Notes under the pieces: model-generated
Told to the model about the DNA's origin: nothing
The model's database searches: none
What the model saw: the letters and a program-made list of their open reading frames with translations, nothing else
Program-made: the position numbers and the translations under genes
DNA from: Rhodospirillales bacterium
GTDB lineage: Bacteria; Pseudomonadota; Alphaproteobacteria; Micavibrionales; Micavibrionaceae
Direction of reading: 5' to 3'
DNA: 64,000 nt
Assembly (NCBI GenBank): GCA_020638365.1
Contig: JACKIQ010000002.1
Span: forward strand, 310,001 to 374,000
In this document: positions 17,422-25,983 of the stretch, one piece after another
Layout of the letters: every line of letters begins with the position of its first letter
Numbering within the stretch: position 1 is the stretch's first letter

Positions 17422-18381
17422 TTAACGAATATTGGCAAGGCGCTCATAAACAGCGTCGCGCGGAATGGAACGCCCCGAACCGTACACGCTGTCAACTTCA
17501 AGCGCTTTCTCGTAATAGCTGATAGCCGTGGAAGTCTGCCCCACCCGGTCGGCGATAACCGCCATGTTAAAAAGATGGGACGCGTTGTCAGGCTCCATGC
17601 TGGAGGCAATTCCAAGATGTTTAAGCGCAGACTCGAAATCCCCGACATTGGCCTCTGTCACAGCCAGCTGCGCGACTATCCCCACATTCATAGGATGCTG
17701 CTCGTGTAAATCCGCAAGCCTTCTCATTGCGATAGCCGGATACTTTGTGGCCAGAAGCCCAAGCATGTTCACCTTAACGTCAACATTACGCGGATCAATA
17801 TCGGAAAGCTCCTCATAAGTCCGCATAGCATCCTCGAACATCCCGAGATTCTGCAAAGTCACGGCCCGGCCCATAAGAACGCGGGGATCGCGCTTGTTAC
17901 GCACATACAGCTTGTTGAACATGTCCAGAGCCGAATCGTTAAGCCCGAGTGACAGGGCGCGCTCAGCGGCAACAAGCTGCGAATTAAACGAATCCGGCCC
18001 TGCCCCCTTCCGCACGACCACAAGCTTGGATGCAGGTTGAAGCGCGGGATTCACGCGCTTGGGCCCCTGCTTGCTCATCTCGCCCTGCGGAACGAGGGAT
18101 TCAGCGTCAAAAAACACATCCTCACCTACCCCCGGAGGAGAGCTGTCTTTACCGGAATGGACCGCCGAAGGTCCGGCAATAACCACCGCTCCTTCCTCCT
18201 GCGCACCATCGAAACCTGAAAGCGAATCGTCCTGCGGAACATCCTGCCCGTCATCAACGACAACAGAAACCCCCTGAGCCTGAACTGGCCCTACATCTGA
18301 AACAAAAAAACATAAAGCCAAAAACGATAATAAAACAAATGACTTACAAAGACATTTTGTACTCTTGCTCAGCTTTAACAT
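17422..18381 (-). CDS. Periplasmic TPR protein of the pilus cluster
   Basis: The 319-residue protein begins with a signal peptide (SFVLLSFLALCFFVSDVGPVQAQG). An acidic, Pro/Gly-rich linker runs to about residue 115. A C-terminal array of four or five tetratricopeptide-like repeats covers about 130-310; for example ALSLGLNDSALDMFNKLYVRNKRDPRVLMGRA and SHLFNMAVIADRVGQTSTAISYYEKAL match the TPR spacing. By position between mshK-like and pilD genes it is comparable to MshN or PilF-type assembly factors that help secretin or pilus assembly. Specific function is inferred from context only. Confidence 0.8.
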   Translation of the reverse strand: MLKLSKSTKCLCKSFVLLSFLALCFFVSDVGPVQAQGVSVVVDDGQDVPQDDSLSGFDGAQEEGAVVIAGPSAVHSGKDSSPPGVGEDVFFDAESLVPQGEMSKQGPKRVNPALQPASKLVVVRKGAGPDSFNSQLVAAERALSLGLNDSALDMFNKLYVRNKRDPRVLMGRAVTLQNLGMFEDAMRTYEELSDIDPRNVDVKVNMLGLLATKYPAIAMRRLADLHEQHPMNVGIVAQLAVTEANVGDFESALKHLGIASSMEPDNASHLFNMAVIADRVGQTSTAISYYEKALEVDSVYGSGRSIPRDAVYERLANIR

Positions 18382-18450
18382 TTCAGGGACTCATAACGCT
18401 TTGAAGTGAAAAAAACAACGGATGAGCCGGAACAGCTCACAAAGACTATA

Positions 18451-19176
18451 TCATGCGGCTACGCGATCCTCAATATATTCAAGGAAAGCCTGCTCAAGAT
18501 TTTGTGCCGAACTCCGGCGCTTCATCTCCTGCGGCGTGCCGATAAATCGAATACGGGAATCATGAAGAATAGCGACTCGATCACATATTTCGTCCATATC
18601 CGCAAGAATATGGGAACTTAGAAAGATGGTGCGGTCCTGATGCTTCATCTCGGTAATCATTTTTTTAACGAGCGCCCGCGCCCGCGGATCAAGGCCGCTC
18701 ATCGGCTCGTCAAGGATAAGCAGCGAACATCCGGTCAAAAGAGTTCCCAATATCCCGAGCTTTTGCCGCATCCCCTTTGAATAGGTATGCATGCGCCTTT
18801 TTAGAGCCCTGGGATCCAGAGCCAGTGATTCCGTCGAACGCAGAATTTCGTCTTCGCTTAGAGCCTTCCCGTAAAGGCTCAGGCAAAAACGGATAAACTC
18901 CATACCCGTCAAAAACCATGGCGGTTCAAATTTTTCCGGCAGATAAGCCAGCTTGGTTTTGCTTTCTGCGCTATCCCTTGCCTGCCCGTCCAGAGTAATG
19001 TTGCCCGAATCCGGATCGCGTAAGCCGAGAATACACTTGATCATCGTGGTTTTCCCAGCGCCGTTAAGCCCCATTAGACCAAAAGTCTCCCCTCTCCTGA
19101 CTTCAAGCTTTACCTTGTCAAGGACGGTATTGTCCTTGAAAGCTACACAGAGTTCGGAAATATCAAGAGCATTCAT
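18451..19176 (-). CDS. ABC transporter ATP-binding protein in pilus cluster (PilH-like)
   Basis: The 241-residue protein is a complete single-domain ABC ATPase. Walker A is at about 36-43 (GLNGAGKT), a Q-loop-region LAYLPEKF follows, the signature is SKGMRQ in place of SGGQ, and Walker B is LLILDEPMSGLDP, followed by the HILAD switch histidine. The modified signature is typical of ATPases paired with ABC-2 permeases such as GldA/NatA. No permease is adjacent; the only candidate nearby is at 11303-12061, seven genes further on. The arrangement resembles Myxococcus PilH in a pilus cluster, which is inference. Confidence 0.88.
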   Translation of the reverse strand: MNALDISELCVAFKDNTVLDKVKLEVRRGETFGLMGLNGAGKTTMIKCILGLRDPDSGNITLDGQARDSAESKTKLAYLPEKFEPPWFLTGMEFIRFCLSLYGKALSEDEILRSTESLALDPRALKRRMHTYSKGMRQKLGILGTLLTGCSLLILDEPMSGLDPRARALVKKMITEMKHQDRTIFLSSHILADMDEICDRVAILHDSRIRFIGTPQEMKRRSSAQNLEQAFLEYIEDRVAA

Positions 19177-19207
19177 GGACAGGGACTCAAACGCTGGACA
19201 CGGGCAA

Positions 19208-20095
19208 TCATTCCCCGGTCAAAAATATCCGCGCATCAAGATTGAAACGGGAATTAGGCCTTATGCGGATTGGGAAAATCTGGTTCGTATAATCGTCCAG
19301 CCACTTAACCTCGACATATTCCTTGTATACGCGCAGATCAATGACTTCTGGAGGAATAGCGCTCGGCGTTACCCGCATATCGTTCAGCCAGATCGTCCAG
19401 TCCTGTGCGTTGACATAAACAATTCCGCCCAACCGGAGATCCCTGTTTGCGGGCTTGATTTTATCGTCTGTGCCAAGCGCGTTCAATTCGCTCTGCGTCG
19501 GCGGCCGCACGTTGCCGCGCGAGCGTTTCGCATCCAGCAAGGCTTCATGTTGCCAATACGTAAAAAACAGGGAGCGCATCTTATCCGGTCTGAAAGGCCG
19601 TCCTTCGTCCCCCTGTATGGCCTGCTTGACGGACTCCTCGGTAGGCTGCTGCCCTCGACCCTTGCGGTCCAGCATTTGTTGAAACCCCTGCTCCGTTTTA
19701 GGAGGCGGAGGCGTACCGCCCTGATCCCGGACCGGGAGTTCGTCTGCCACCTCAAAACCGGACAATTCGTCCGCCTCAGGCGCGTCCGGAATATCAGGAT
19801 CACTGGCCTCAACTTCTGGAACCCCTGCCTCGGACATTTCCGCCGCACTCGGCTCGGCGGCCGCGTCTTCTGAGGTCGCCTCGGAAGCCTCAGGTGCCGG
19901 GGGGCTGCCCAGCCCAAGCTCTTCCTCTAGAGAAGATGCGGAATCAAGCGACGTTGACGGCGGCGGCGGCATATCGGATATCTCTTGCGCGAACGAGACA
20001 TGAACCGGAATACCGCCCGCAAAGGTAAAAAAAGCAGCCCCCGCGACAAGCGAGAATCGCGAAAAACTTTTCAGCTGCCCTCTCATAACCGTCAT
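19208..20095 (-). CDS. PilP/MshK-like periplasmic pilus alignment protein
   Basis: The product is about 295 residues. The ATG at 20095 overlaps the stop of the PilO-like gene by one base, so it is chosen over an upstream start at 20143. A signal sequence or anchor (FSLVAGAAFFTFAGGIPVHVSFAQ) is followed by a long Ala/Glu/Pro-rich spacer, then a helical segment. A C-terminal small beta domain lies at about 215-295 (GGIVYVNAQDWTIWLNDMRVTP...YVEVKWLDDYTNQIFPI), the pattern of MshK/GspB/PilP domains that carry an Asn-containing WxxWLNDxRV repeat. It would link the inner-membrane PilMNO complex to the secretin. The call rests on this C-terminal pattern and on gene order. Confidence 0.72.
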   Translation of the reverse strand: MTVMRGQLKSFSRFSLVAGAAFFTFAGGIPVHVSFAQEISDMPPPPSTSLDSASSLEEELGLGSPPAPEASEATSEDAAAEPSAAEMSEAGVPEVEASDPDIPDAPEADELSGFEVADELPVRDQGGTPPPPKTEQGFQQMLDRKGRGQQPTEESVKQAIQGDEGRPFRPDKMRSLFFTYWQHEALLDAKRSRGNVRPPTQSELNALGTDDKIKPANRDLRLGGIVYVNAQDWTIWLNDMRVTPSAIPPEVIDLRVYKEYVEVKWLDDYTNQIFPIRIRPNSRFNLDARIFLTGE

Positions 20096-20733
20096 CACTC
20101 TTCCTCGACAATAATCTGGGATTCCGGAATCATCGTTCTCCATGACAGCTTGACCGATGCCGAAATCAGCACAGGGTTGGCTCCCGTGGCAATCGCCCGC
20201 AACATGGGACCGGAAATATCCTTGGCCCGCTGGATCTTGATGGAATCGACCGCAAGATGCCCCGGAAACTTCTGTTCAAGAATATAAAGGTAATTATAGA
20301 CATCGGAGTCATCGAAGGCCTCAATAATGATCTCCACAGGACTGACCAGAACCTTGTAGGCCGACTTCCTGGCCTCTTCATTCTCCTCAATCGTTCCGGG
20401 ACGGATAGAGGCCACAGCAGAAACCACGTGCGACTCGTCCTGAATGTCCTTGAAAAGCTTCTTGGCCACACTCCGGACCTGTGCCTTGAAGAAACCGTCC
20501 GTTTTGAGAGAGTCAAACTTGTCCTGCTGATCCCCGAGTTGCTCGAACTCAATCTGCATCCTCTGGATATCGCCGGACTTCGCCTGATTCTGGCTTCTAA
20601 GGGTCCTTAACTCCTTGGACGTAGAAGATTCCTGTGGAACAAGGTAAATATAGGTTACAGCAGCCAGCGCAGCGTTCAAGAAGACCAGCGCAACCAGAAG
20701 TATCAAGCGTTTCGCACCGATAACCTTAATCAT
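20095..20733 (-). CDS. PilO/MshJ-like pilus alignment subunit
   Basis: The 212-residue bitopic protein has a short cytoplasmic N-terminus, one transmembrane helix at about 9-32 (LILLVALVFLNAALAAVTYIYLVP), a coiled coil at about 38-75 and a C-terminal ferredoxin-like domain (KVLVSPVEIIIEAFDDSDVYNYLYILEQKFPGHLAVDSIKI). This is the architecture of PilO, MshJ and GspM. Its ATG overlaps the stop of the preceding gene (ATGA) and its own stop overlaps the next start, so mshI-mshJ-mshK equivalents are tightly coupled. Confidence 0.85.
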   Translation of the reverse strand: MIKVIGAKRLILLVALVFLNAALAAVTYIYLVPQESSTSKELRTLRSQNQAKSGDIQRMQIEFEQLGDQQDKFDSLKTDGFFKAQVRSVAKKLFKDIQDESHVVSAVASIRPGTIEENEEARKSAYKVLVSPVEIIIEAFDDSDVYNYLYILEQKFPGHLAVDSIKIQRAKDISGPMLRAIATGANPVLISASVKLSWRTMIPESQIIVEEE

Positions 20734-22319
20734 ACTTCCGGCCCCTCAATCCTAATCTCGGCCGTGAAGTCGGCTGCCTTGGCATCTTTCTCGGCATCCC
20801 CCGTCTGCACGACTATAGAATCGACATACTCGTAATCTTCAAGCTTTTTTGTCACCTTCACCACATGATCGGGCAGAACGACCTGTAAGCGCGACTGAAG
20901 ATCCTGAACCTCCTTGTTACCCTTTTCGGGGTCCGTCGTACTTGGAAAAGTCATGCGCAGAGTCATTCTGAACAAGGGAACTTTCGGCTGCTCTGAGGCC
21001 CAGCGATCAACGATAGCCGGCTCTCCCTTTGCCATCTCGATAACATCGAAACGCAACTCGGTCCCCATGGCCAGTCCGACACGGTAAAGAACCTCCAGCA
21101 GCTTCACCCGCTTCCCTTCAAGCTCGCCATGAACGGCTAACGCGCTCTGTATAAGAGTGATATCGAACCCCAGATCTTCCTTGCGCTTGACCTCTTTTGC
21201 GAACTGCGCCTCAAGATTGGCCTTCCGAGACATTTCATCGTCTATCTCGGCCTGGTTTGAACTGACGCTGTTGTAGTAGTTAAAAAGCTGATACCCCTGA
21301 AACCCTCCCCCGAGAAGCAACAGGAATGAGGCCAGAACCGCAATTTGTCGTGGCTGGGAAACCTTCTCGATTTCCTTGGCCTTCATCGGCAAGGTCAGCG
21401 AAGCCTTCCGCCCGGCCCATGAGACATGCAGAATGTCGGAATGATAAAGCGTTTCGTGTCGCCCTAGTGAAATGCCAAGCGCCTGCGCCGCATCCTGATT
21501 GGTCATGCTGTAGAAGTTGCAGGACACATCCAGCGTCTCTTCGAGCATCTCCCCGACAGAAGGATTGGCGATAAGAATGACGTTCAGACCGTCAGAAGGA
21601 TCAAAACCGAAACGCCCGAGATAACTCATGGTCGCTTTGAATTCATGGGAAATATCGGACACCCACTTCACTGGATCGTCGTCAGTATCGACAATCGGCG
21701 TCATACGCGTGAGCGCCAGCTCGCCATCTTTAATAACGATCTGACGCAAACCGCCATTTTGATGCTGCCCGATAAACACGGTCCACTTGGCCGCTTTCTC
21801 CTTGCCTTTAGCGACCTTCTTGCTCAGCGCCTTGATCATCGACGCCGACTCGACAGGCAAAAGACAGAAACCCGCTATAGGTGCCAACGAACGCCGCGCG
21901 GCTCCCATGGTTTTCTGAAAGGAATCCGAATCAGGAACCGCAGCGAAAATGTAAACGCTACCGGGCAGGGTCTTTCCGCCCTTACCGACCTTCTCCTTTA
22001 ACGGCAAAGCCGCACGGACAGGGTAATTCGGAAAAGCGACCATGAGCTTACGCGCCACCACATTGCTCTTGTCCATCACGCTGACCTTGGGAATCCTCTC
22101 CTTTCGGTAGTGCTGCTCGACCATGTCGTTGAGAATGAGAACGGGCTTCCCCCCGCACTCTTTCGAAATGATGGAAGAGACATTGACCTCGAAATGATCG
22201 ACCCCCCAAGGCACGGTGTCGATAAGACGTACCCCCCGCCCGGTCACGCTGTAGATTAGCAGCGCCTCATCGGAAACGAGCAGAACGGTCCTGGATGGCG
22301 TAAATAAAGACAAGGACAT
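20730..22319 (-). CDS. PilM-PilN-like fusion protein, MshI-type
   Basis: The 529-residue protein combines two pilus functions. Residues 1 to about 310 resemble the actin-like PilM/GspL cytoplasmic domain, although the ATP-binding motifs look weak. A single transmembrane helix at about 325-345 (IAVLASFLLLLGGGFQGYQLF) is followed by a periplasmic coiled coil and a PilN-like ferredoxin-fold domain (MTLRMTFPSTTDPEKGNKEVQDLQSRL...). Fusion of PilM and PilN roles is characteristic of MSHA and type II secretion GspL proteins, and supports calling the locus MSHA-like. It is coupled to the PilO-like gene downstream. Confidence 0.82.
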   Translation of the reverse strand: MSLSLFTPSRTVLLVSDEALLIYSVTGRGVRLIDTVPWGVDHFEVNVSSIISKECGGKPVLILNDMVEQHYRKERIPKVSVMDKSNVVARKLMVAFPNYPVRAALPLKEKVGKGGKTLPGSVYIFAAVPDSDSFQKTMGAARRSLAPIAGFCLLPVESASMIKALSKKVAKGKEKAAKWTVFIGQHQNGGLRQIVIKDGELALTRMTPIVDTDDDPVKWVSDISHEFKATMSYLGRFGFDPSDGLNVILIANPSVGEMLEETLDVSCNFYSMTNQDAAQALGISLGRHETLYHSDILHVSWAGRKASLTLPMKAKEIEKVSQPRQIAVLASFLLLLGGGFQGYQLFNYYNSVSSNQAEIDDEMSRKANLEAQFAKEVKRKEDLGFDITLIQSALAVHGELEGKRVKLLEVLYRVGLAMGTELRFDVIEMAKGEPAIVDRWASEQPKVPLFRMTLRMTFPSTTDPEKGNKEVQDLQSRLQVVLPDHVVKVTKKLEDYEYVDSIVVQTGDAEKDAKAADFTAEIRIEGPEV

Positions 22320-22351
22320 AGACGCAACTCAACAAAAAAACGCAGGCAACA

Positions 22352-23608
22352 CTACTGGATCTGCTCCATCATGTTACCGAGGTTCATATAGATCGGCCCG
22401 AGCGAGCCAGCGGCGATCCAGACAATCACCAGAGCCAGTATACACGTTAATGTCGGTTGAATCAGCTCAATTAAGCCATCTATCGCTTCATCCACATCTT
22501 TTGTATAAAACGCGGACACCTGATCCAGAACTTCGGAGAGCTTTCCGGACTCTTCCCCGATCTTGACCATCCGCACAACCATGCTGGGGAACTCCCCGGA
22601 AGCATTAAAGGCGTCCGAAAGCGGACTTCCGGATTTCACATAAGTTTCGACCCCCTCCATGGCGTCGATCAGGACAAGGTTGTTGACGGTGTTTCGCGCC
22701 GATTTAAGGGCGTTCAGAACATCAATCCCGCTGGCGAAAAGCGCTGCAAATGTCTGGGAATAACGGGCGATTGTAATCTTGCGAATCAAGGGCCCGGCTA
22801 CGGGACTGTTCAAATACATGGAGTCGACCCGGTAGGCGACCTCATCCGACATCCGCCGTATTGTAATAAAAGCCCCGGCAATAAAAACAGGCACCGCCAC
22901 CACGATTAAGCCACCATAGATGGGCATTCCGAATACCTCATACTGCGGCTCGACAAAAAAATTCGACGTATTGATCAGCCAGACTGAGTACCAGGGCAAT
23001 TCGATATCGAGATATTTCAGAAACCCGACGATCTGCGGAACCACGTAACTCATCATGAAAATAATGGTAAACAGCACGACAACGGTAACGATCACCGGAT
23101 AACGTGTCGCCTTCTTGATTTTGGACTGCATCTCGTCAACCCACTTCAGGAACTTCTCAAGTTGAGAATACGAAGAGGTCAGATCCCCCGTATCCTCGCC
23201 GGCCCTGATAAGGGAAATATACAAAGGCTTGAAAATCTTGGGGTGCTTCTCCATGGCCTCCGAAAGCGAGGCCCCGTCGCGCACGTCCCGGTGAATCTCG
23301 CTCACAACGTCGCGAAGCATATCGTTGCTCGTCGCGTCCCGGATGTCCGAGAGCGCATCAAGCATCGGCACGCCCGCCCCTTGCATCTGCTGCATCGAGA
23401 TAAAAAACTGGATCAGGTCGCGAATCTTGACTTTAGAAAGCGAAAGCCCGGGAATTTTGGTCTTTTTCTTATTCAGAGAGCCGCACTGGATCAACTCCAG
23501 CCCCGCCGTCTGGAGCTGGTTATAAAGATCGACCTCGCTGCGCGCGGAAAGCGTGCCGCGCACCGGCCGCCCCTTGGCATTTATCGCTCTGTACTTATAT
23601 CGTTCTAT
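22352..23608 (-). CDS. Type IV pilus inner-membrane platform protein PilC/GspF (MshG-like), apparent non-standard start
   Basis: This protein anchors pilus assembly to the ATPase. It has two GspF domains (about residues 60-200 and 265-400) and three transmembrane helices near 180, 225 and the C-terminus. A GTG at 23563 gives a 403-residue product that begins inside the family's conserved N-terminal segment. The reading frame stays open upstream and encodes ERYKYRAINAKGRPVRGTLSAR, a typical GspF start, but contains no ATG, GTG or TTG before a stop. An ATA codon at 23606-23608 with an AAGGGG purine tract upstream is the best candidate start and yields 418 residues. Either an AUA start is used, or the annotated protein is truncated, or there is a sequence error. 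Confidence 0.8.
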   Translation of the reverse strand: MERYKYRAINAKGRPVRGTLSARSEVDLYNQLQTAGLELIQCGSLNKKKTKIPGLSLSKVKIRDLIQFFISMQQMQGAGVPMLDALSDIRDATSNDMLRDVVSEIHRDVRDGASLSEAMEKHPKIFKPLYISLIRAGEDTGDLTSSYSQLEKFLKWVDEMQSKIKKATRYPVIVTVVVLFTIIFMMSYVVPQIVGFLKYLDIELPWYSVWLINTSNFFVEPQYEVFGMPIYGGLIVVAVPVFIAGAFITIRRMSDEVAYRVDSMYLNSPVAGPLIRKITIARYSQTFAALFASGIDVLNALKSARNTVNNLVLIDAMEGVETYVKSGSPLSDAFNASGEFPSMVVRMVKIGEESGKLSEVLDQVSAFYTKDVDEAIDGLIELIQPTLTCILALVIVWIAAGSLGPIYMNLGNMMEQIQ

Positions 23609-23702
23609 GGCCCTGCCCCTTATATCTGCCCGGAAGATTCTCTGAAACCTTCACAAATATGACGGAAAAAGATTGACAGAAAGTGAAAAAGTTAAAGGAA
23701 AA

Positions 23703-25709
23703 CTACTTGGTCATATCGACAACCCGCCCGAGCGCTTCAATGCTGGTCAGACCGTCCATGATCTTCAGGATGCCATCGTCTTTCATACTTTTGAAGCCTT
23801 TTTTTAGGGCTACGGCTTTTAATTCAGCTTTTGATTCGCCCCGGGCGAGAATTTCGTCAAGGTCTTCGTCGAAAAGCAGGATCTCGACGATAGCCACGCG
23901 CCCCTTATATCCGTTCCCCTGACAGGCTTCGCAACCATCGGAATTGCCGGTATAAATGATTGTATGGTCGTCCGGCTCCATCTTAAGAATCTGACGCTCC
24001 TCATCCGTAGGTGTATATTCCACCTTACAAGATTGACATAACCTTCGGGCAAGCCGCTGCGCGAACACGGCAATAATGGCCCCGGCCAGCATCCCCGGCT
24101 TCATACCGAGATCAATCAGTCGAGGAATGGCGCCGAACGAGTCGTTCGTATGCAGGGATGTATAGACTTGGTGGCCCGTCATTGCGGCCTTAAGAGCCAT
24201 TTCCGCTGTAGTCTTGTCCCGGATCTCCCCGATAAAGATAATATCGGGATCCTGCCGAAGCAAAGCCTTGATTCCGTCCGCGAATTCCAGAATCCCCTCC
24301 CGCACGGGAGTTTGCCGGATCATGGGCAGGGAATATTCGACCGGATCTTCCAGAGTCTGGATGTTCACCTTGACGTCGTTGATCTCGTTAAGCATCGAGT
24401 AAAGCGACGTTGTCTTGCCGCTCCCTGTCGGGCCGGTCACGATAATAATCCCCTCCGGTCTGGAGGTCGCGATCTTGATCTTCCTCTTGTTCTCCTCGCT
24501 GAAACCCAGCGCACTGAGCGGCATGATGCTGGCGCTTTTATCCAGAACCCGTAGAACGATATTTTCCCCGAACACCGTAGGTAGCGAGGACACCCGGAAG
24601 TCGGCCTCGCGTCCGCCGACATTCAGGCTGAACCGGCCGTCCTGAGGCGCCAGCTTGTCGGCGATGTTCATCTCAGAAAGGATTTTCAACCGCTGCGAAA
24701 TTCCGTTCCAGTGCTGCTTGTGAAGAATCTGGGCGGTAAACAGCACACCATCCAGGCGATAGCGCAAACGGACAAAATTCTCTTCTGGCTCGAAGTGCAG
24801 GTCCGAAGCACCGATCTTGACCGCCTCAAAGACCAGGGCATTAACAAGCCGGACAATCGGGTGGGAAAATGCTTCCGCACCGGAAAGCGAGGCAACGTCT
24901 TTTTGCTCCTTCCCCTCTTCAAGTTCCTGAAGAATATCCTTGATCGAACTGGCATAGCCATAGGACGCGTCGATCGCCTCCGAAAGAACGCCGGCGGTTG
25001 TTATATGCGGCTTGACGTGCAGTCCCTTGGGCAAAAACCGACGAAGCGTATCGAGAGCAACGACATCATAAGGGTCCGCCATGGCAACGTTGACATACTT
25101 TTCATCCATGGAGATCGGCAGAATCTGGTGTTTGATCGCCAGAGATTTTTCAATCAGGGCAAGCGCATCCCCGTCAACGATAGTCGAGCGGGGATCAAAA
25201 ATTCCGAAACCCGAAGTTTCGGCAAGGAACATCGTCAGCGTGTCCTCGTCGATAAACCCCAGTTCAACGAGGATTTCCCCGAGCATTTTATTGCTGATTT
25301 TCTTTTCCTGCAAAGCGACGTTGAGCTGATCGGCCGTAATCAGGCCCATCTCCACCATGCGCTCGCCCATGCGCTGCTTTTTCGCGCCCTCATGGAAATG
25401 GGAATCTGAATCCGAACCCGCGCCATAGCTCTGTATTCCGCCTTTCCCGCCAGAAAGTTCCTTGCTCTCGCTCTCCTTGCGCTTCATGAAAGGAAAGAAG
25501 GGAGCAGGTACGCTGGCCCCTCCGCTTTGCTCGTCCTCTGAAGTATTGCTGCTGAGTTCGTGAACGCCCTTATCGGCGCTGGCATCCGTAAACAGCGACT
25601 CCTCGACGACAAAATCAATGTCGTCCTCTCCGGACTCGACCTTTTTAGGTTTCGCCGGTGAAGCGTCCTCTATGACATGAAAGTCAACTGTATCGTCTTC
25701 TTCGGTCAT
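23703..25709 (-). CDS. Type IV pilus assembly ATPase, MshE/PilB-like
   Basis: The 668-residue protein is a GspE/PilB ATPase that drives pilus extension. An acidic, low-complexity N-terminal about 100 residues precede a GspE N-terminal/MshEN domain (RMVEMGLITADQLNVALQEKK ... LGEILVELGFIDEDTL). The N2 domain and ATPase core follow, with Walker A GPTGSGKTTSLY at about 424, the LEDPVEYS Asp-box, Walker B IIFIGEIRD, the HQVYTSLHTND His-box and a zinc tetracysteine motif (CQSC ... CEACQGNGYKGR). MshEN domains bind c-di-GMP in relatives such as Vibrio MshE; intact c-di-GMP contacts cannot be confirmed by eye. It is the first gene of the minus-strand pilus cluster. Confidence 0.93.
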   Translation of the reverse strand: MTEEDDTVDFHVIEDASPAKPKKVESGEDDIDFVVEESLFTDASADKGVHELSSNTSEDEQSGGASVPAPFFPFMKRKESESKELSGGKGGIQSYGAGSDSDSHFHEGAKKQRMGERMVEMGLITADQLNVALQEKKISNKMLGEILVELGFIDEDTLTMFLAETSGFGIFDPRSTIVDGDALALIEKSLAIKHQILPISMDEKYVNVAMADPYDVVALDTLRRFLPKGLHVKPHITTAGVLSEAIDASYGYASSIKDILQELEEGKEQKDVASLSGAEAFSHPIVRLVNALVFEAVKIGASDLHFEPEENFVRLRYRLDGVLFTAQILHKQHWNGISQRLKILSEMNIADKLAPQDGRFSLNVGGREADFRVSSLPTVFGENIVLRVLDKSASIMPLSALGFSEENKRKIKIATSRPEGIIIVTGPTGSGKTTSLYSMLNEINDVKVNIQTLEDPVEYSLPMIRQTPVREGILEFADGIKALLRQDPDIIFIGEIRDKTTAEMALKAAMTGHQVYTSLHTNDSFGAIPRLIDLGMKPGMLAGAIIAVFAQRLARRLCQSCKVEYTPTDEERQILKMEPDDHTIIYTGNSDGCEACQGNGYKGRVAIVEILLFDEDLDEILARGESKAELKAVALKKGFKSMKDDGILKIMDGLTSIEALGRVVDMTK

Positions 25710-25930
25710 TTTTTAGATCCGCAATCCCTGCGAAAAAAAGATCAATAAAGAACAGTCCGGCAAGACGCACTCCTAAATTAAAACGTAACACACAAACCTT
25801 AATTGACCCTTAGATTAAGGAAAGGCCGGAAAAGAAAACCCGGACACATTTAGACGCAGAAAACTGGAAATGCAGGTTAAGAATATAACGCCCTAGCCCG
25901 CCGACAACAACCCGCAGAATACAAAGATGA

Positions 25931-25957
25931 AAAAGCGCCCACAGGCGGAGCGCTTTT
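25931..25957 (-). terminator. Intrinsic terminator after glutamine synthetase
   Basis: AAAAGCGC (25931-25938) pairs with GCGCTTTT (25950-25957) around an 11-nt loop. On the minus strand it lies 27 bp past the glutamine synthetase stop codon and ends in a U-rich stretch. The remaining interval to 25710 is AT-rich with no other visible feature. Confidence 0.75.
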
Positions 25958-25983
25958 CCTGAATTGTTCAAGCCGCGAAAAAA

